A stretch of DNA of 64,000 nt from Dendrophyllia cribrosa (GCA_024195265.1 JAJLRJ010000008.1:6382488-6446487), one strand, 5' to 3'; shown: positions 1 through 11,612, counted from the stretch's first letter. Made by a program: numbers and translations. Notes: generated by a model not told the origin, from the sequence alone.

Positions 1-2048
1 CAACAAGTATAAATGTTACGAAGGCAAAATTGCTCTTTCATGAATGCCATTTTTGGACGCTTTTCCAGCTGAACTTTTGCGTTTTTGGCCGCGAAAATAA
101 CACCGAAATGCAAAATGTTCAAGGTCAAATTTTGGCAAATCGAAATCAGCTTACCTGCTGTAGTAAACGGTAAACGTTCGGCCGGGCGATGTATCAATTT
201 AATAGCTGTAAGAACGCATTTTCCATGGTCACAAAAACAAACTTGCTGATAATTATTTCTCCAACAAGTATCATTGGTGTAATAATTCAAAACTATCCTG
301 AGGTAATTGTGTATTTATGTTCTATTTATGTTCCGTATGTTTGGCTATTTTTCTGTATAGTAAAGGTCGTAAAGCGAAACCGCCGCGCGATCTCGGCGGA
401 GTTTACTGAGTTACAACCACTGAATTATAGCTGATTCATAACACTGACAGTGTTTCGCTATTTGAAAACAATGTTCTTCAAATCCTGCGTCAAATAAAAA
501 GAAACTGAACTTTTTTCATTTTTCACTGAGGACCATGCTGTTGCAGCAAGCTAGGAAGTCTTTGCAAAATGTCCATTTGCGACCAGATCTCACATCTTTA
601 AAAAGCTATCTACAAACACAATTCAACACCTGATGCTTCGCCAGGTTTCACAGACGTGGGCATGGATCATATATCTTTTCATGTTCGGACGTTACAAATG
701 CTCTGTCACGACTAAAAACAAAATTTATAAGCCCTCTAAAAACTGCGAACTTGATGATTTCAATAGCTATTGCCAATCAGCAGAATCAGATTCTCGGGAA
801 ATGCCCTGAACTTGTTCAGATTTAGCTCGTGTTGCGGAGTTGGAATAGGTTTGCACGTAACAATTATCCATCACTGCCGAGACTCACCGAATATCGACTA
901 GCCTGGGTACACTGAGGTGAGGTTTGTATTTCGTTTAGGGATTTTGTTCAGGGAAAAAAGCTTTATATTTTGAGCGACAATTTGTAGTCGCTGCATGCGG
1001 TGACCCGCATCTGTCAGCACGCTCACTTCTATAAACGGCCGTAAAAATATAAACAAAAGCCCCATAATATAAATTTCATGTGGAAATAAGCAAAGACATC
1101 GTTATATTGGCTGTAGGACTTACTTTATTCAGCTTTATCGTCGACCATCTGATTGACTGAGCAGTGACATGAAATTCTTCACAACAAAATCGCGGTGCAT
1201 GAGCGGATGTCGAATCGCACGATTCCCGCAACAATTCCCATTTTGAGGTTACAAATTTAGTCTAGCGTAGAATTTCAGTTACAAACGGAAAACTTGTCTT
1301 GAAAGATCGTTGAAGGTAAAGGCCCTGAAGCGCAAGCATTCTTGAAACCTATGTTTTTTCATTCCCTTGTTCGATTGAGTTGTTTTGGTTCAGTCTTTTT
1401 CGTCTTCTGAATTCTTATTGGCTATTACACGAAAGAATGCGCATAAATTAAAAGTGCTCTCATTTGATTGGATAATTGCGCGAAAGAATGCGAATTGATT
1501 AAAAGTGGTCACACTTTTGGGCGCCGCACTGTAATTGTGTGCTCTGCTTTTTTATTTATATATATTTTTTATGTGCTTGTACAAAGTGTGGAGTGGCGAC
1601 AACTGAGTAACTCCGAAAGGTGAAATCATTTAGAGTTGGTTTTGGAACGGGTTAAAAGGCAAACTAGTTTTTTTGGCATATTATTTTGTCATTATGAGTT
1701 GATGGCGTGACAGTTTGGTTCATTAAATTGCTCATTTCACCTTTACGTGACTCTTATACAGTAGTCAATGGAAATACTACTACCCGGTGCAACGGAAGAG
1801 TAGGGAATTTAGCACAGACCCTCGTTAAAAGTCATCATTGTCTCTATCTCGTGGGGCTGTAAGTCAGATGAAACAGCGTCACTGAGACCCACTTTTAAAT
1901 AAACTCCCTTGATGTTAATTGAGAAAAAAATTTAAGGTTTCTTTGGTTGCAAGATTTGGTTTTCTGAGCTCCTTGCTTTTTTAATAGGTGTTTTTTTAAT
2001 TGTTATTTATTTATGTTTTTTGGTTACAGTTCATTTAAAATATATGAA
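1..2048. other. Intergenic, no gene recognised
   Basis: I see no exon with protein-family similarity here. Short open frames such as 189-434 have no recognisable motif. A short imperfect direct repeat lies near 1420-1500, where a phrase with GAAAGAATGCG recurs about 65 bases apart. The rest is AT-rich unique-looking sequence. Confidence 0.4.
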
Positions 2049-2132
2049 TTAAAGGGACACTGTCACGAGGGCGCATGCGCGAGTTTTTCGAATCGAAACT
2101 TGAAAATTTCAAGTTGAACCGTCAATTTCAAA

Positions 2133-2387
2133 ATGGCGTCGACTAGTGGCGGCGGTGGAGGGAAAAGAACCAATTCGGGACGGAAGAGGAAGTTCGAAGA
2201 TCAAGCAGAATATAAGATAGCGTGGTCTAGAAACCACAAACGAATATATTTGGAAAATCGGATATTTAGGTCGTGGCTTCAGGCTAAATTCGATGCCGGG
2301 TATGAAGCTTCCAGTGTCAGCGACCTCGTCGCCCATTTGTTGTCGTTATTGGAATATCGGCGTCGAAGGTATGCTATGTTTTCATGA
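2133..2387 (+). CDS. Short transposon-borne reading frame, probably a truncated first exon
   Basis: The frame gives 84 residues, basic, with a glycine run and a KR-rich stretch near the start, then a segment rich in aromatic and charged residues. I do not recognise a named domain. A donor-like AAG|GTATGC at 2366-2372 suggests the real coding exon stops near 2368 and that the following exons were lost by internal deletion of the element. It lies inside the TTAA-flanked transposon, so it is better read as part of that element than as a host gene. Confidence 0.3.
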   Translation: MASTSGGGGGKRTNSGRKRKFEDQAEYKIAWSRNHKRIYLENRIFRSWLQAKFDAGYEASSVSDLVAHLLSLLEYRRRRYAMFS

Positions 2388-2480
2388 CTTTGGCTTCAGT
2401 TTTCCCTCCTCAGGACGAGTGGCTCCTTGACGGAACCAAAAAAATGAAAAATGAAAGGGAGTAAAGGAAAGAAAAATGAT

Positions 2481-2583
2481 GAGCCCACGACACGAGGTAT
2501 TCCCAGGCGGTCACCCATCCAAGTACTAACCTCGCCCGACAGGGCTTAACTTCGGTGATCGGACGAGAACCGGCGCATGTCAA
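2481..2583 (-). ncRNA. 5S rRNA-derived sequence inside a transposon
   Basis: Read on minus, the block runs from CCGGTTCTCGTCCGATCACC through the region with GATGGGTGACCGCCTGGGAA and on to a GTGTCGTGGGCTC 3' end. This is the internal promoter and most of the 3' three-quarters of a eukaryotic 5S rRNA. The first roughly 20 bases of 5S are missing and are replaced by the transposon's terminal repeat. It is therefore not a normal 5S gene. It is a captured or SINE-like 5S segment that could still contain an RNA polymerase III internal promoter. Confidence 0.75.
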
Positions 2584-2604
2584 CCCGTGACAGTGTCCCT
2601 TTAA

Positions 2605-3330
2605 AAAACCATTGTACAAGTAAAAGATATGATTTAATATCATAGCTGCTCCTGAGATTGATATATGTCAAATTTAAGATAAATGTGTCTCACAAAGTTC
2701 TTGAAAATTCAAATTGTTTTAAATGAAAAACAACATTTTTAAATTATCTTATCAGGTCTTTTAGCCAAGTTGTAGTTGAGTAGCAATTTTGAATTGGAAA
2801 TGGGCAAGAAAGTGCTTACGAAGAGATTGAGCTATTCTGATATGACACAAAGACTGCTTTTTATGATGAAAATGTTAAAACTCAGAATCGCGTAACTTTT
2901 GATTGAAATGTGTAACCTTTACTATGATAAAATTAACTTTACCTTGTTTCACATTAACGAGATGGCTCCAAGAGCCCTTTGATTTTTTTCTGCTTTTTTT
3001 CTTCTGCCGTAAAATTTTGATCTACGTCTGGAAGCCCAGATCCCGCCATTCTCAACGATTTGTTGCAGTGATCGTGCATTCTATGTTTTATTTTACATAT
3101 AACTGTATAACTGCAGACAAGTTTCAGATCATGGAAAAAATACCAACAACAATCTTTGTAGTCTCCGCTGTTTAAGTCGCCACGCAACCATCCTGTGAGA
3201 AGAGCGTATGCATAATTAATGATGAGTTATACGTAAATCTTGCCAAATAATTCGGTCCTGTATAGCTCCCGAAACATTTATTTTTTCTTTCCTAGGTTAA
3301 ATTTAATTAACGATAAAAAATAGCGAAAAT
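2605..3330. other. Intergenic, nothing recognised
   Basis: This AT-rich stretch has overlapping short frames on both strands (2903-3187) that share no motif with a known family. I see no exon, RNA gene or clear repeat. Confidence 0.35.
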
Positions 3331-3334
3331 TGTC

Positions 3335-3370
3335 CGACGTATCGACGCCGCCAAGGCATCATTATCAAGT
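3335..3370 (-). ncRNA. Degenerate hammerhead-ribozyme-like motif
   Basis: On minus the order is TTGATAA, then a 6-bp stem (GATGCC pairing with GGCGTC around a 5-base loop), then GATA and CGTC. A hammerhead core expects CUGANGA, a stem, GAAA and a short helix III ending in UH. Here both core boxes carry substitutions, so activity is unlikely. It lies just downstream, on the same strand, of a Penelope-like protein fragment at 3517-3630, the setting in which such ribozymes are known from Penelope-like elements. Confidence 0.35.
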
Positions 3371-3516
3371 AGAAATTAACGTTAAACAGAACTTAATATA
3401 TTCAAAAAGGTTGACAAAATTGCATGCATAAATAAAACACATCAAATAATTGTTAAATGTCAAGTCTAATAAAATGTTATAAATTTAAGAGTAAGTAAAT
3501 TATCACGGGTGTTCAA

Positions 3517-3630
3517 CGAAATAGTTTGGAACGGATAGAATCGGACTGCGTGTTAAGGCATGTTTTTTTTCTCATGGATCCAGACAAGCAGTCACGCTTT
3601 CCCTGGCATTTCTTAAAAATAGGTAGTCGA
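3517..3630 (-). mobile_element. Penelope-like element, C-terminal protein relic
   Basis: The minus frame contains FKKCQGKRDCL followed by LNTQSDSIRSKLF, the characteristic end of the GIY-YIG endonuclease part of Penelope-like retroelements. A related ending occurs in the fragment at 17030-17572. Only about 37 codons survive and the upstream catalytic part is absent. It is a dead remnant. Confidence 0.6.
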
Positions 3631-3792
3631 GGACTACATGTAGCTACTTCTGTAGGAAGGAAATGAAAAAAGAGAAATAGAGAGTTGAGGAATGCATGCA
3701 TGTGGTAATTAAATGGAAAGCAACTTATTTTGGTCTCTCGACCAATTAAAAATAGGCCTCTGAGAGGACACGAGCTTACCGGTGGGAAATAC

Positions 3793-3913
3793 AGGACCGA
3801 GTTGTTCGAAGGACGATTAGCGCTAATCCAGGGTTAATTACCATGACAACTCATATGTTCTGTTGATAGTTAATCCAGGATTAGTGGTAATCAGGCTTTG
3901 AACAACTCGGCCT
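3793..3913. mobile_element. Short inverted-repeat element (MITE)
   Basis: The ends read AGGACCGAGTTGTTCGAAG on the left and the imperfect mirror, with CTTTGAACAACTCGGCCT, on the right. The inside contains mirrored TTAATCCAGG-type segments, so it folds into a hairpin. It is 121 bp long with no coding potential. Confidence 0.65.
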
Positions 3914-4381
3914 AGAAGTGTAAAACTAATGAAAGTACGAAATAATCGATTGAAATGATTGGTTTAACATAATACTCAGTTGTAATTAAATCCTGGTCTT
4001 TTTATTGTAAAATTGTTTGCACTGTACTGTAATGCTTATGTTTGTTATTTTTATTGAAATTGTATTGAATTATAAAAAATGTAATGTATGCAAGTATAAT
4101 TATAAGAAACAAATTGTAAGTAATTATGTTATGCAAGTGATGTAGCTCTCATGTGTTGTGAGTTATATGTTAAATCTAAATAAGTATTCACAGTAGGCGA
4201 GGCAAGAACGAGACAACGCGCGAGTGAGCAGCAAAGGGTTTCCTCGCGCTGGGCCCTTTTCCCGCAGATTCTCTCGTCTCTCTGTCTCTTGGTATAACAT
4301 TTCCTTGATCAAATATAAGGTAACACTGGAAATGTTAACACCGGAAGTAAAATGTTAACATGGAAATTTACACCATAGCTA
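3914..4381. other. Intergenic, AT-rich
   Basis: This is AT-rich sequence followed by a purine/pyrimidine-mixed block near 4200-4290. I see no gene. A short inexact repeat with AAATGTTAACA occurs near 4331 and 4351. Confidence 0.3.
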
Positions 4382-6025
4382 CTAGGGACTTTAAGATACA
4401 GGAACGCGGACGCCGCCAGAGACGACCGGAAGTAATAATTAAGTTTTCAAGTTCACTGCGCATGACAAAAAGCCCAATTTGCCGCGTTCTTGCTTGCGAC
4501 GGACGTGACACAAAGAAGTTTCGCGTTTCTGGTAAAACGTGAGTACTTTTATGGTCTTTATGGGTTCTTTCGACCTTTCATTTAACACTATTTGAGTTTT
4601 TCGAAACCTTGAACATTTCTTTTAGCAGTGTTAGTAAAAAAAACTGAACTTGGGCGCTTTTACTCTAAGGTAAACAAGCATATCCAGCGAAGCTCAGAGG
4701 ATATCGATGCCGTGCTCAAAGCCCAAGTGCGTGTATAAGTCTTAAGCTTACTTGTCACTCGAAAAATTCTTTAGCAATCATTTTCTTTGTTTTTGTTTTG
4801 TTTTGTTTTGTTTTGTATTTCTGCTTCATTTAAGAGTGTATTTTGAATTTGTTTGTATTTCGTGTAGAAATAAAACCAGCACAAATGACAACATACAGAA
4901 TATAATTGCACACGAGCGAAGCGAAATGAATAAAGCTTATAAGCTTAATTTTGCTTAAGGCTAATATTTTTGAGAGAGAAGAGGCCTTCTGCTCCCTCGC
5001 AAAACGTTCCTTGTTGACATGTGAAGACGGCAGGAATGTCAAGTGCATCTACTAGTCGGGAAATATGACTTTTCCACCCTAAAGTTGGCTTTAATTTGCA
5101 CTTGGCTTCATTCTTGTCCTGCAAATGAAATCTCGGATATTCATCGTAAGGAAAATCCAGATTGTTGGATGTGATTTCTTCGTAAAGCAGTATGAACTCC
5201 ACATCGGTGATAAAACCGCTTCGTGATGACTTATAAGCAACGCTTTTCGAGTTTCTTTAAATGAAGCCATGACTGGAGGAAACTTCGCGTTGTAGCTCGC
5301 AGACACAACACATTAGAGACCTTAAGATTGAGGTTTTCCCTTTAAACCGCAAACCACAAACGTCGGCCAGCAGTTTACAGTTCAGAGTTCATCGTATGAA
5401 CATAATCTGGGCTTAAGATTGCGGGTTACGTTTTACCTATGCCTATTACCGGAGCCATCTAGGAAACAAAGTATACATTTATGCATATACATTCATGCAT
5501 TCACATATCATCAGAAACTGGCTTTTGTTTTACTTTATTTATCGTTGTTTAACCACAAAGTGATCCGACTGGCAAAACAGTTCCAACAACAAATAGCTGG
5601 CTGTCATGTTTGTTTTCATTCATTCGTTCACTTCTATTTTTGCTGAGAAATCGTCTTCAAAATTACGTTTCTATGAAAAAGAATTCGATAATTCATAAGC
5701 GAAAGAGTTCTAAAAAGTAATATTTCCTCTCAAACGTGGGATTGTGATGTTTTAGGGTGCAAAAAACCTTGCGGTAAATCACTTACCTCTAGAGCGTGGT
5801 CTAGCCGTACAAACGTGAACCTCAAACCGCAAACCTGACGGCAAGGCACTGGTCACGTGACTTCTTGACGTTCGCGGTTCGCGGGAAATGCCGAAAAACC
5901 TCGATCTTAAGGTCTCTATTCTTAACTTAGTTTTCCCACCGCGAACACCGTACACTCGACCCAGGCCCTCTTCGACCATGGCGTTCTTCAAGGCGTCCGC
6001 GTTCCTGTATCTTAAAGACCCTACT
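4382..6025. mobile_element. Inverted-repeat element of about 1.6 kb
   Basis: A terminal inverted repeat of about 30 bases with ACTTTAAGATACAGGAACGC sits at 4384-4414 and is mirrored at 5992-6023. Between them I see no transposase, only short frames without recognisable motifs. A second, smaller element (5316-5916) is nested inside. A TTTTG run lies at about 4795-4817. It is a non-autonomous DNA transposon by structure; superfamily undetermined. Confidence 0.55.
5316..5916. mobile_element. Nested TA-flanked inverted-repeat element
   Basis: The ends begin GAGACCTTAAGATtGAGG on the left and are mirrored on the right (CCTcGATCTTAAGGTCTC). A TA dinucleotide flanks each end (5314-5315 and 5917-5918), consistent with a Tc1/mariner-type non-autonomous element. 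The interior is 601 bp and non-coding. Confidence 0.55.
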
Positions 6026-6276
6026 GAGTGAGTGAGAACGACGTCAATGATTCAATACCACAAGATGAAAAACGAACATTTTATTTTTAACACAAAGTAC
6101 AATAGTTCTTGCGTTTGGTAATAACAATTTAAAATCATCTATGGGTATAGATCAATCTGCTAACAGCAAATGGAAGTGTATTTTTCTTACATAGAGCTCT
6201 TTTCAGTTTCAACATGTCAGAACATGTGGAAGTATACATTCGTTTAACTTGAAATATAATTTAATAATTGCCACAA

Positions 6277-6421
6277 TAGGTGGTTTGCAATCAATCTCTA
6301 GAGACATCGATAACAATAGTGAAACGAACAAATGCTGGTGGACGAACAAAAGGAGCTAATGAGAGAACTATTGTTTATGTCCACCAGCATGGCGGCGATG
6401 ACGTAACATGAAAACCACCTA
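6277..6421. mobile_element. Short inverted-repeat element (MITE)
   Basis: The left end TAGGTGGTTTGCAATC is mirrored by a right end containing GAAAACCACCTA. The interior includes a second mirrored pair around TGCTGGTGGAC and GTCCACCAGCA. Length is 145 bp. TA at both ends could be the target duplication. Confidence 0.6.
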
Positions 6422-6499
6422 CATGGGACTCAACCAAACAACTTGATCCTTTATGAAAAATCTTCTCGTAACCGAGATTTCTGTTCCCATCCCTGGGAT

Positions 6500-6665
6500 C
6501 ATTTGTTTCTCGAAAGGTTCCCCGAAGGTAATTAGTTGTGTCTCGAAAGACAGTAAGCTTATTGGTTTCCCGAAGGAAATATTTGGTTCCCCGAAAAGAG
6601 TTATTTGTGTAAGACAGTATTGGTTTTCCGAAGGAAATATTTGGTTCCCCGAAGGGAGTTACTTA
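6500..6665 (+). repeat. Imperfect tandem repeat, CCGAAGG-containing
   Basis: The phrase TTGGTTCCCCGAA with following AAGGAAATATTTGG or close variants recurs four to five times with irregular spacing. The open frame across it (6453-6800) is a by-product of the repeat and has no domain. Confidence 0.5.
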
Positions 6666-8239
6666 AATCCGTATAAGGGTTCGCCAGATGATGTACATGG
6701 ACCAATTCGAGGTGTTTCGCTGCACAAATCGCTCCATCATGGCCGCCCAACGAAGTCAAACATCTCGGTTCAGCGTTGGTTTTTCTGGTGGAAATTGTAA
6801 GCAGACCGTCAAACAACCTAAAGAAGTCTTTTCTAGAAAATATCGTGCACATTGCTTGAAAGCTGTGCCTGGTTACTGGTGCAAAATAGCAAAACATTGT
6901 AAACAAATTCTCTTACCTGTATTAAATCGTGAACTGTTGGGTTGCACATCGACCACATGGAAAGAAAGCACGTCGCAGGAACGTCTCAATCGATAAGTAG
7001 TCGATCGTTCACGAGAGCGGAGGAAAATGAATCGGGTAACATCGAGATTAGTCTCGGCTATCGTCAACGTGATCGAGTTTCATCGAGTTTGGAATCGTAT
7101 AAAACCGATAATCCGAAATAAAACCGATATATGTTCCGAACACAATCCGAAGATTGGTCCACTTACGGACTTACACACTCGATGACATAGTAGCTACTTC
7201 TCTTCTAAGAAGTTGGTACAAAAATGGAAAAGTTAGATGTGATGTCACCGATGGATCGAATGTTGTGATTATTCTTTAGATGTTTACCAATGGCCGAGAA
7301 ACGATTTTAAAATGTCATCTCTAGACATGCATCTTAGACCAGTAACAAACATTTCCTTTCGCCAACCATTAAGGGACAAGAACCTTTTTTTTTTTGTCGT
7401 TGTTCTGTTTGGGAGAATGTATTACGGAGCCCCGTGAGTTTGGTCAGTACCGTTGCTTAGTAACATAACGTATCCTCGTGGAACCAATCTAATGTAACGC
7501 CATCAAGGAAACAAGAATCGTAAAATCTTTTGGTGCTCCTGCATGACTGATCTGTCAACTGCGATACTTGTTCATTCAGCTAAATATTACTTTACCTACC
7601 TGTTTGCTAAGCTGCTAATTTGTGAATATTTTGTAAACTCTTCATGTTTTGACAAACGTCGTGCCAAAGGCAAGGGTAAAACCAACAGACAACAGAGAGA
7701 TTTTGTCGCTCTCTCCAAGGCAATTTTTGTCGCAAGTGTAAACTAGCGGCGATTTCCTGTGCGATTCGGATGCGACTTTTGCTGTGATTTCCCAGAAATC
7801 GCCGCCAAGTTCGAAACCTCTGCAAAATCGCGTGACAAATAGCGCTTAAATCGCACTGAAATCGCCGCTTGTTTACACACGCGATTTGAAGATGCAACTT
7901 GCGAGCGACAAAAATTCGACCGAAAAGTGCGACAAAAATTGCACAAAAAATCGCCTGTGTAAACGGGCCTTAAAGGGTCTGTAAATGAAAAAGCAGCAGG
8001 GGAAAATGGGAGCATCTCAAGAAGATTTAATCCGATCCGATCGAAGTGCGGGGATCCGATGAAAAAATCGTGTTCCGTTAGTTTAACTTCGGCCAATTTC
8101 CCAGAAGTCGGTTAAATCACATTACCCCCTGCGAGCAGTGGATTCTTCTACGCCGAGCATCCGTTGGCTTTTCCATCGAGCATGCGCAGCCACGTGACGC
8201 CACACCGCCGTGGTGCATTTGACGTCAGTTCCTGTTGTT
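6666..8239. other. Intergenic with decayed repeat sequence
   Basis: No gene is recognised. The stretch 7740-7980 is rich in CGCGATTT-type words and ends with GTGTAAACGGGCCTT, a phrase whose relatives occur near 15775, 23270 and 43190. This suggests a dispersed element family, but I could not define paired ends. Confidence 0.3.
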
Positions 8240-8760
8240 TCGCGGAAAAAATATTTCCCTTGGCAATTTAATGGGTTATTTTCCTTGCGGAGAAAACAAT
8301 TATTTAAAGAACAATATATTTTTAAAACCGGATTTTTTTTTTTTATAACCACCTCGCTAGGTAGTTTAATGCAGGTTAACTTTCCCGATGTGCGGTAATT
8401 TTTGGCTCCCTGTTGAATTCGTAGGAACGACTTTCAATTTCAGATAGAGGAAGAAAAACCGTCGTTTGTTTACGTTCTTCACAAAACCTGTGATTTGATC
8501 AGTTGACGCAGGAGCTCCTGGTTGACGATGTTGTTTTGCAGGGAATACCAAAATGTAAAATGCACGTGCAGAGGGATTGTTTTCGCTCATTAATCCTAAT
8601 AAATAATATAGCAAGTTCAAAGTTAAACCGTCTGAAGTGCGGCCGCTCAGAAAAATAAACTCTGTTATTTCATTACAAACACCTTTTCACCGAGTTATTT
8701 TATTTTGGAATTTTAACTGAGTTTCTAAAAATAATAATCCAGTTAAATGCACAGCAGATT
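8240..8760 (+). mobile_element. NotI-end repeat family, 5'-truncated copy
   Basis: The sequence shares long stretches with the copies at 59106-59752 and 60240-60964, including GATGTTGTTTTGCAGGGAAT, AAATGCACGTGCAGAGG and GAAGTGCGGCCGCTCAG. It keeps the family's right-hand half but lacks the outermost GGCTGCGGCCGCAC end. No protein is encoded. Confidence 0.65.
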
Positions 8761-9423
8761 ACCCCGAAATGTATTAATCACGGAGGAATGTAGTGCGCAT
8801 TGATTTGTAATCATTACTACGCATATTAACAAAGAAGTCTTCGTCACTTTGGACTCTATTTTGATTGTTGCATAGCGGGCTCGCTTAAACGCAGCGGTTA
8901 CGTGGATGAGTGCATGCGCGAGAGGCTAAACAAGTTTCACTGGTTCAAAGTTAATTTATTCGTCCATGGCGCTGGACGGCGGCTCGATCAAAGGAACTAA
9001 CGGATGCTCGCAGTGATCAAGTACCCAAAGTTAAATCAAAAAGTAATTAATTAATATTTTCACAATTCTCTTTCTTTTATTTTGATCACTTGTTTTTCCT
9101 TTTTGTTTCTTCTTTTTTTTCTATTGTTTGATCCTTTCTTTTTATTTTAACAAATTAGTGTGTGTAGCGATTTCTAATCATGTAATTAATTTCACTGGCC
9201 TGCCTAGATTAGCTTTTGCTACCTGCAGGCCAGTATTATAAACTCTATAATAACTACTAATAAAGATTTTTGTTGTTGTTGTTGTTGTTACCCAGGCGCT
9301 CTCTTGTCTCGTTTTCCGGCGCGGAAAACGGAGTTACTTTCTCGAATTTGCCGCCATTTTGTAGAAACCAGCCATTCCCGAATAAATTCTGCAAACAAAA
9401 ATTATTTTCTGAACAACTTTGGC
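8761..9423. other. Intergenic, with a (TTG)n tract
   Basis: No coding exon is recognised. A TTG trinucleotide run at about 9270-9289, preceded by AATAAAGA, resembles the 3' tail of a LINE- or SINE-type retroelement. I could not identify the body of such an element upstream. Confidence 0.3.
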
Positions 9424-10092
9424 CGGGGGGGGGGGGTACTTCCTAGTAATAGGCTAATGGGGATGTGCCGCTGGATGGGGTCGCATTTTCACGACTGGAT
9501 TGACTATGATGGGGTTGCATTTTCAATAGAGGTACTAGAATGGGGTCGCAAATTGTCGGGATTTTTTGGGGTAAGAAAATTCTGGCAAGTATTTTTTGGG
9601 TAGTTTTAGCTTGTAAATATTTTCGGTTAACAAATGTACCAGAAGGTTTGGAGGTGAAGAGTAAAGTCTTCTACATTTAATAAATGTGCCAATTCATTTG
9701 AGGATGACTTAGTTAAAAGGGTTCCGAACTCAAAGTAGATGGTTAAACAGAAAGTCCAGAAAGTGACTAAGTTGGGATTGCGAAATTTACATTTACTCAA
9801 AAGTGACTAAGGTGGGGTCTATAATTGGCCACAGAATAGACGATAGAGCGTTTTCACTCACGTGACCTTCAGTCCCGTGGGACTCAAATGACAAAGGCCA
9901 TGGCAGCCATGTTGGTGTTTCTAACAAAAGAAGTTAATTAAAATTCTTTTGTACGGGAACACCAATATGGCGGCTATGACGTCAAGTGAAAACGCTCTAT
10001 AATGGAGTAGGGGCTCTGAGAGGCCAGCGGCACATACCCAGCAAAAGTTGACCCAAATACCCCCCCCCCCCCCCCCCCCCACCCCCCGGGAA
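9424..10092. mobile_element. G-tract/C-tract-ended repeat element
   Basis: The left end is a run of G followed by GTACTTCCTAG and the right end is a long run of C with CCCCCCGGG. Internal words such as GGATGGGGTCGCATTTTCACG recur within it and a related block lies at 52760-52950. It is non-coding and interrupted by the MITE at 9846-9997. Homopolymer length here is likely assembly-sensitive. Confidence 0.5.
9846..9997. mobile_element. TA-flanked MITE, GAGCGTTTTCACT ends
   Basis: The ends are GAGCGTTTTCACT and its mirror AGTGAAAACGCTC, each flanked by TA (9844-9845 and 9998-9999), as for Tc1/mariner-type elements. The 152-bp interior contains CACGTGAC near the left and ATGACGTCA near the right and does not code for protein. 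Confidence 0.7.
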
Positions 10093-10527
10093 CTTTGGTC
10101 CACTTTTTTATGTCACTGAACTCATATACAACACGTGCTATTGTCATTCAATTGTATGCAAATAAGTTGAACCGAAACGGCTCGTCGTGTTTCCAGCCAG
10201 CGAGAACAATTACAGGCGAATGTATGCAGTCGTATAAAGTATCTTTGCCTCTTTTGCTCTCCATCCACCAGCAAAATGACAGCTACTTCAAAAATAAGCG
10301 TGTACAAATTTTTAGTGGTCTCTCAACCGAAGTGTGACCACAACTTTACCGGTTTATTGCCAACACAGTAGCCGATAGGAATTTCAAAACCTTATAATCA
10401 GAAAAAAAAGTTTCATTTACGGTCGTTCATTGTCTAACCCTTACTTAAATTAAATATTACCTCTTTTCCCTTTCATGAATTGACTATTCTTAGAATGTTA
10501 TTTTGGTGTCACTAACAGGGAATAATA

Positions 10528-10678
10528 GGCCTTTATCACGCCCCGCCATTTTGTATAAAAACAAAAGATTTACGCCGCCAAGCCTCGCAGTGAAAAAGTT
10601 GAAAACGAGGTTTGGCGGGCAAAAACAAAGCATTTTATTCTCCGGGAAGTCAACATGGCCGCCGTGTGAAAAAGGCCC
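10528..10678. mobile_element. Short inverted-repeat element (MITE)
   Basis: The left end GGCCTTTATCACGCCCCGCC is mirrored imperfectly by GGCCGCCGTGTGAAAAAGGCC on the right. Length is about 151 bp. The open frame 10503-10715 that spans it is not a gene. Confidence 0.5.
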
Positions 10679-10802
10679 ATTCCGACGCCGCGGTGTGGCT
10701 GGCTGCAGTGTTTAGCGAATGTCGGGCGTGCGCGTGAACAATATAGTGGGCGGCTATAAAATCACAAATAAACTATTCGCCTACTTCTAATCAGTTATCA
10801 GT

Positions 10803-11612
10803 AGTCGCGGTTATACGATACAAATTTTGCCTAGGTAAATTCGTAATAACAATAGCCGCGCCATGCTTAAATTTGCATTTACCTTGGTAAAGTTGTTTTC
10901 TTCGTGTAACCGATATTTGCATGTGCTGAAAAACAGTAGCGCTATTGTTTAATACACGGCACCCTTAAATTTGAATTTACCTAGGTAAATGGTTTTCTAC
11001 GTGTATATAAACCGATGTTACCTAGGTTTAAAATTAACCTAGATAAATTTTAATTGTCACGCCATGAAAAGCAATAGAATTTTTCCTTGGTAAAAGCATA
11101 CCTAGATAGTAGGGTCGATTGGTTTTTCCCAGGTAAACCAACCAATGAAATGTGACGTTTTGACAGCGACTTGTCAAGTCTACCCGCTCAACACGCTCTC
11201 GCTGTCGTTTTCATGCCAATAAAAATGCAAATTCTCAAATTGTGCAATTAAGGTTTAAATAATTCAAAAAGGAACCTTTTAAAAGCAACTACGAGGGCAA
11301 CAACAGGGAAGTGGCCTCGAACTACCTCGCAATGTTTCCTTATTGTTCAGGACTTTCAGCAATTAGTGTTTGTGAGGTAAATTCGCAAGAAAGTAGTTTA
11401 AGTGCAGACAGAGAAAGGAAACCTCGAATTCGGATCATTTGACGTTGTTGTTTTGCAGAGAACGGCGGAGAAATGTACCAAAGAGTGTAAAGCACGTGCA
11501 GAGCCGTTGTTTTGCTAATAACCCTATTGTTTTTGGTTTTGTTCTTTTTTCATGTTCTCGTTGCCGTCGCCGAAAAGCGTAGGTATTTCGTGTAACCGCG
11601 GCTTGTGTAACA
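10803..11612. mobile_element. Repeat block with CCTAGGTAAAT palindromes, ending just before the TGF-beta gene
   Basis: The left side has GTCGCGGTTATACGA and the right side its imperfect mirror TCGTGTAACCGCGGC. Inside, variants of the palindrome TTTACCTAGGTAAA occur at least six times (near 10830, 10876, 10975, 11018, 11083 and 11130). The right half (about 11330-11610) is shared with 41840-42215, for example TTTGCAGAGAACGGC and TAATTCGCAAGAAAG-like words. Its right edge lies about 80 bases before the start codon at 11690, so the proximal upstream region of that gene is repeat-derived. Confidence 0.5.

Larger units (their letters stand above)
2049..2604 (+). mobile_element. TTAA-flanked DNA transposon, non-autonomous, carrying a 5S-like block
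   Basis: A 15-base perfect terminal inverted repeat begins AGGGACACTGTCACG at 2053 and is mirrored at 2586-2600. TTAA lies directly outside both ends (2049-2052 and 2601-2604), the target duplication used by Kolobok and piggyBac families. The 548-bp interior holds a short reading frame on plus (2133-2387) and a 5S rRNA-like block on minus (2481-2583). No transposase domain is visible, so it probably moves in trans. Kolobok-type is an inference from the TTAA and end sequence only. Confidence 0.75.

Noticed and set aside
2481..2583. Functional 5S rRNA gene
   Set aside because: The 5' end is missing and the block lies inside a transposon.
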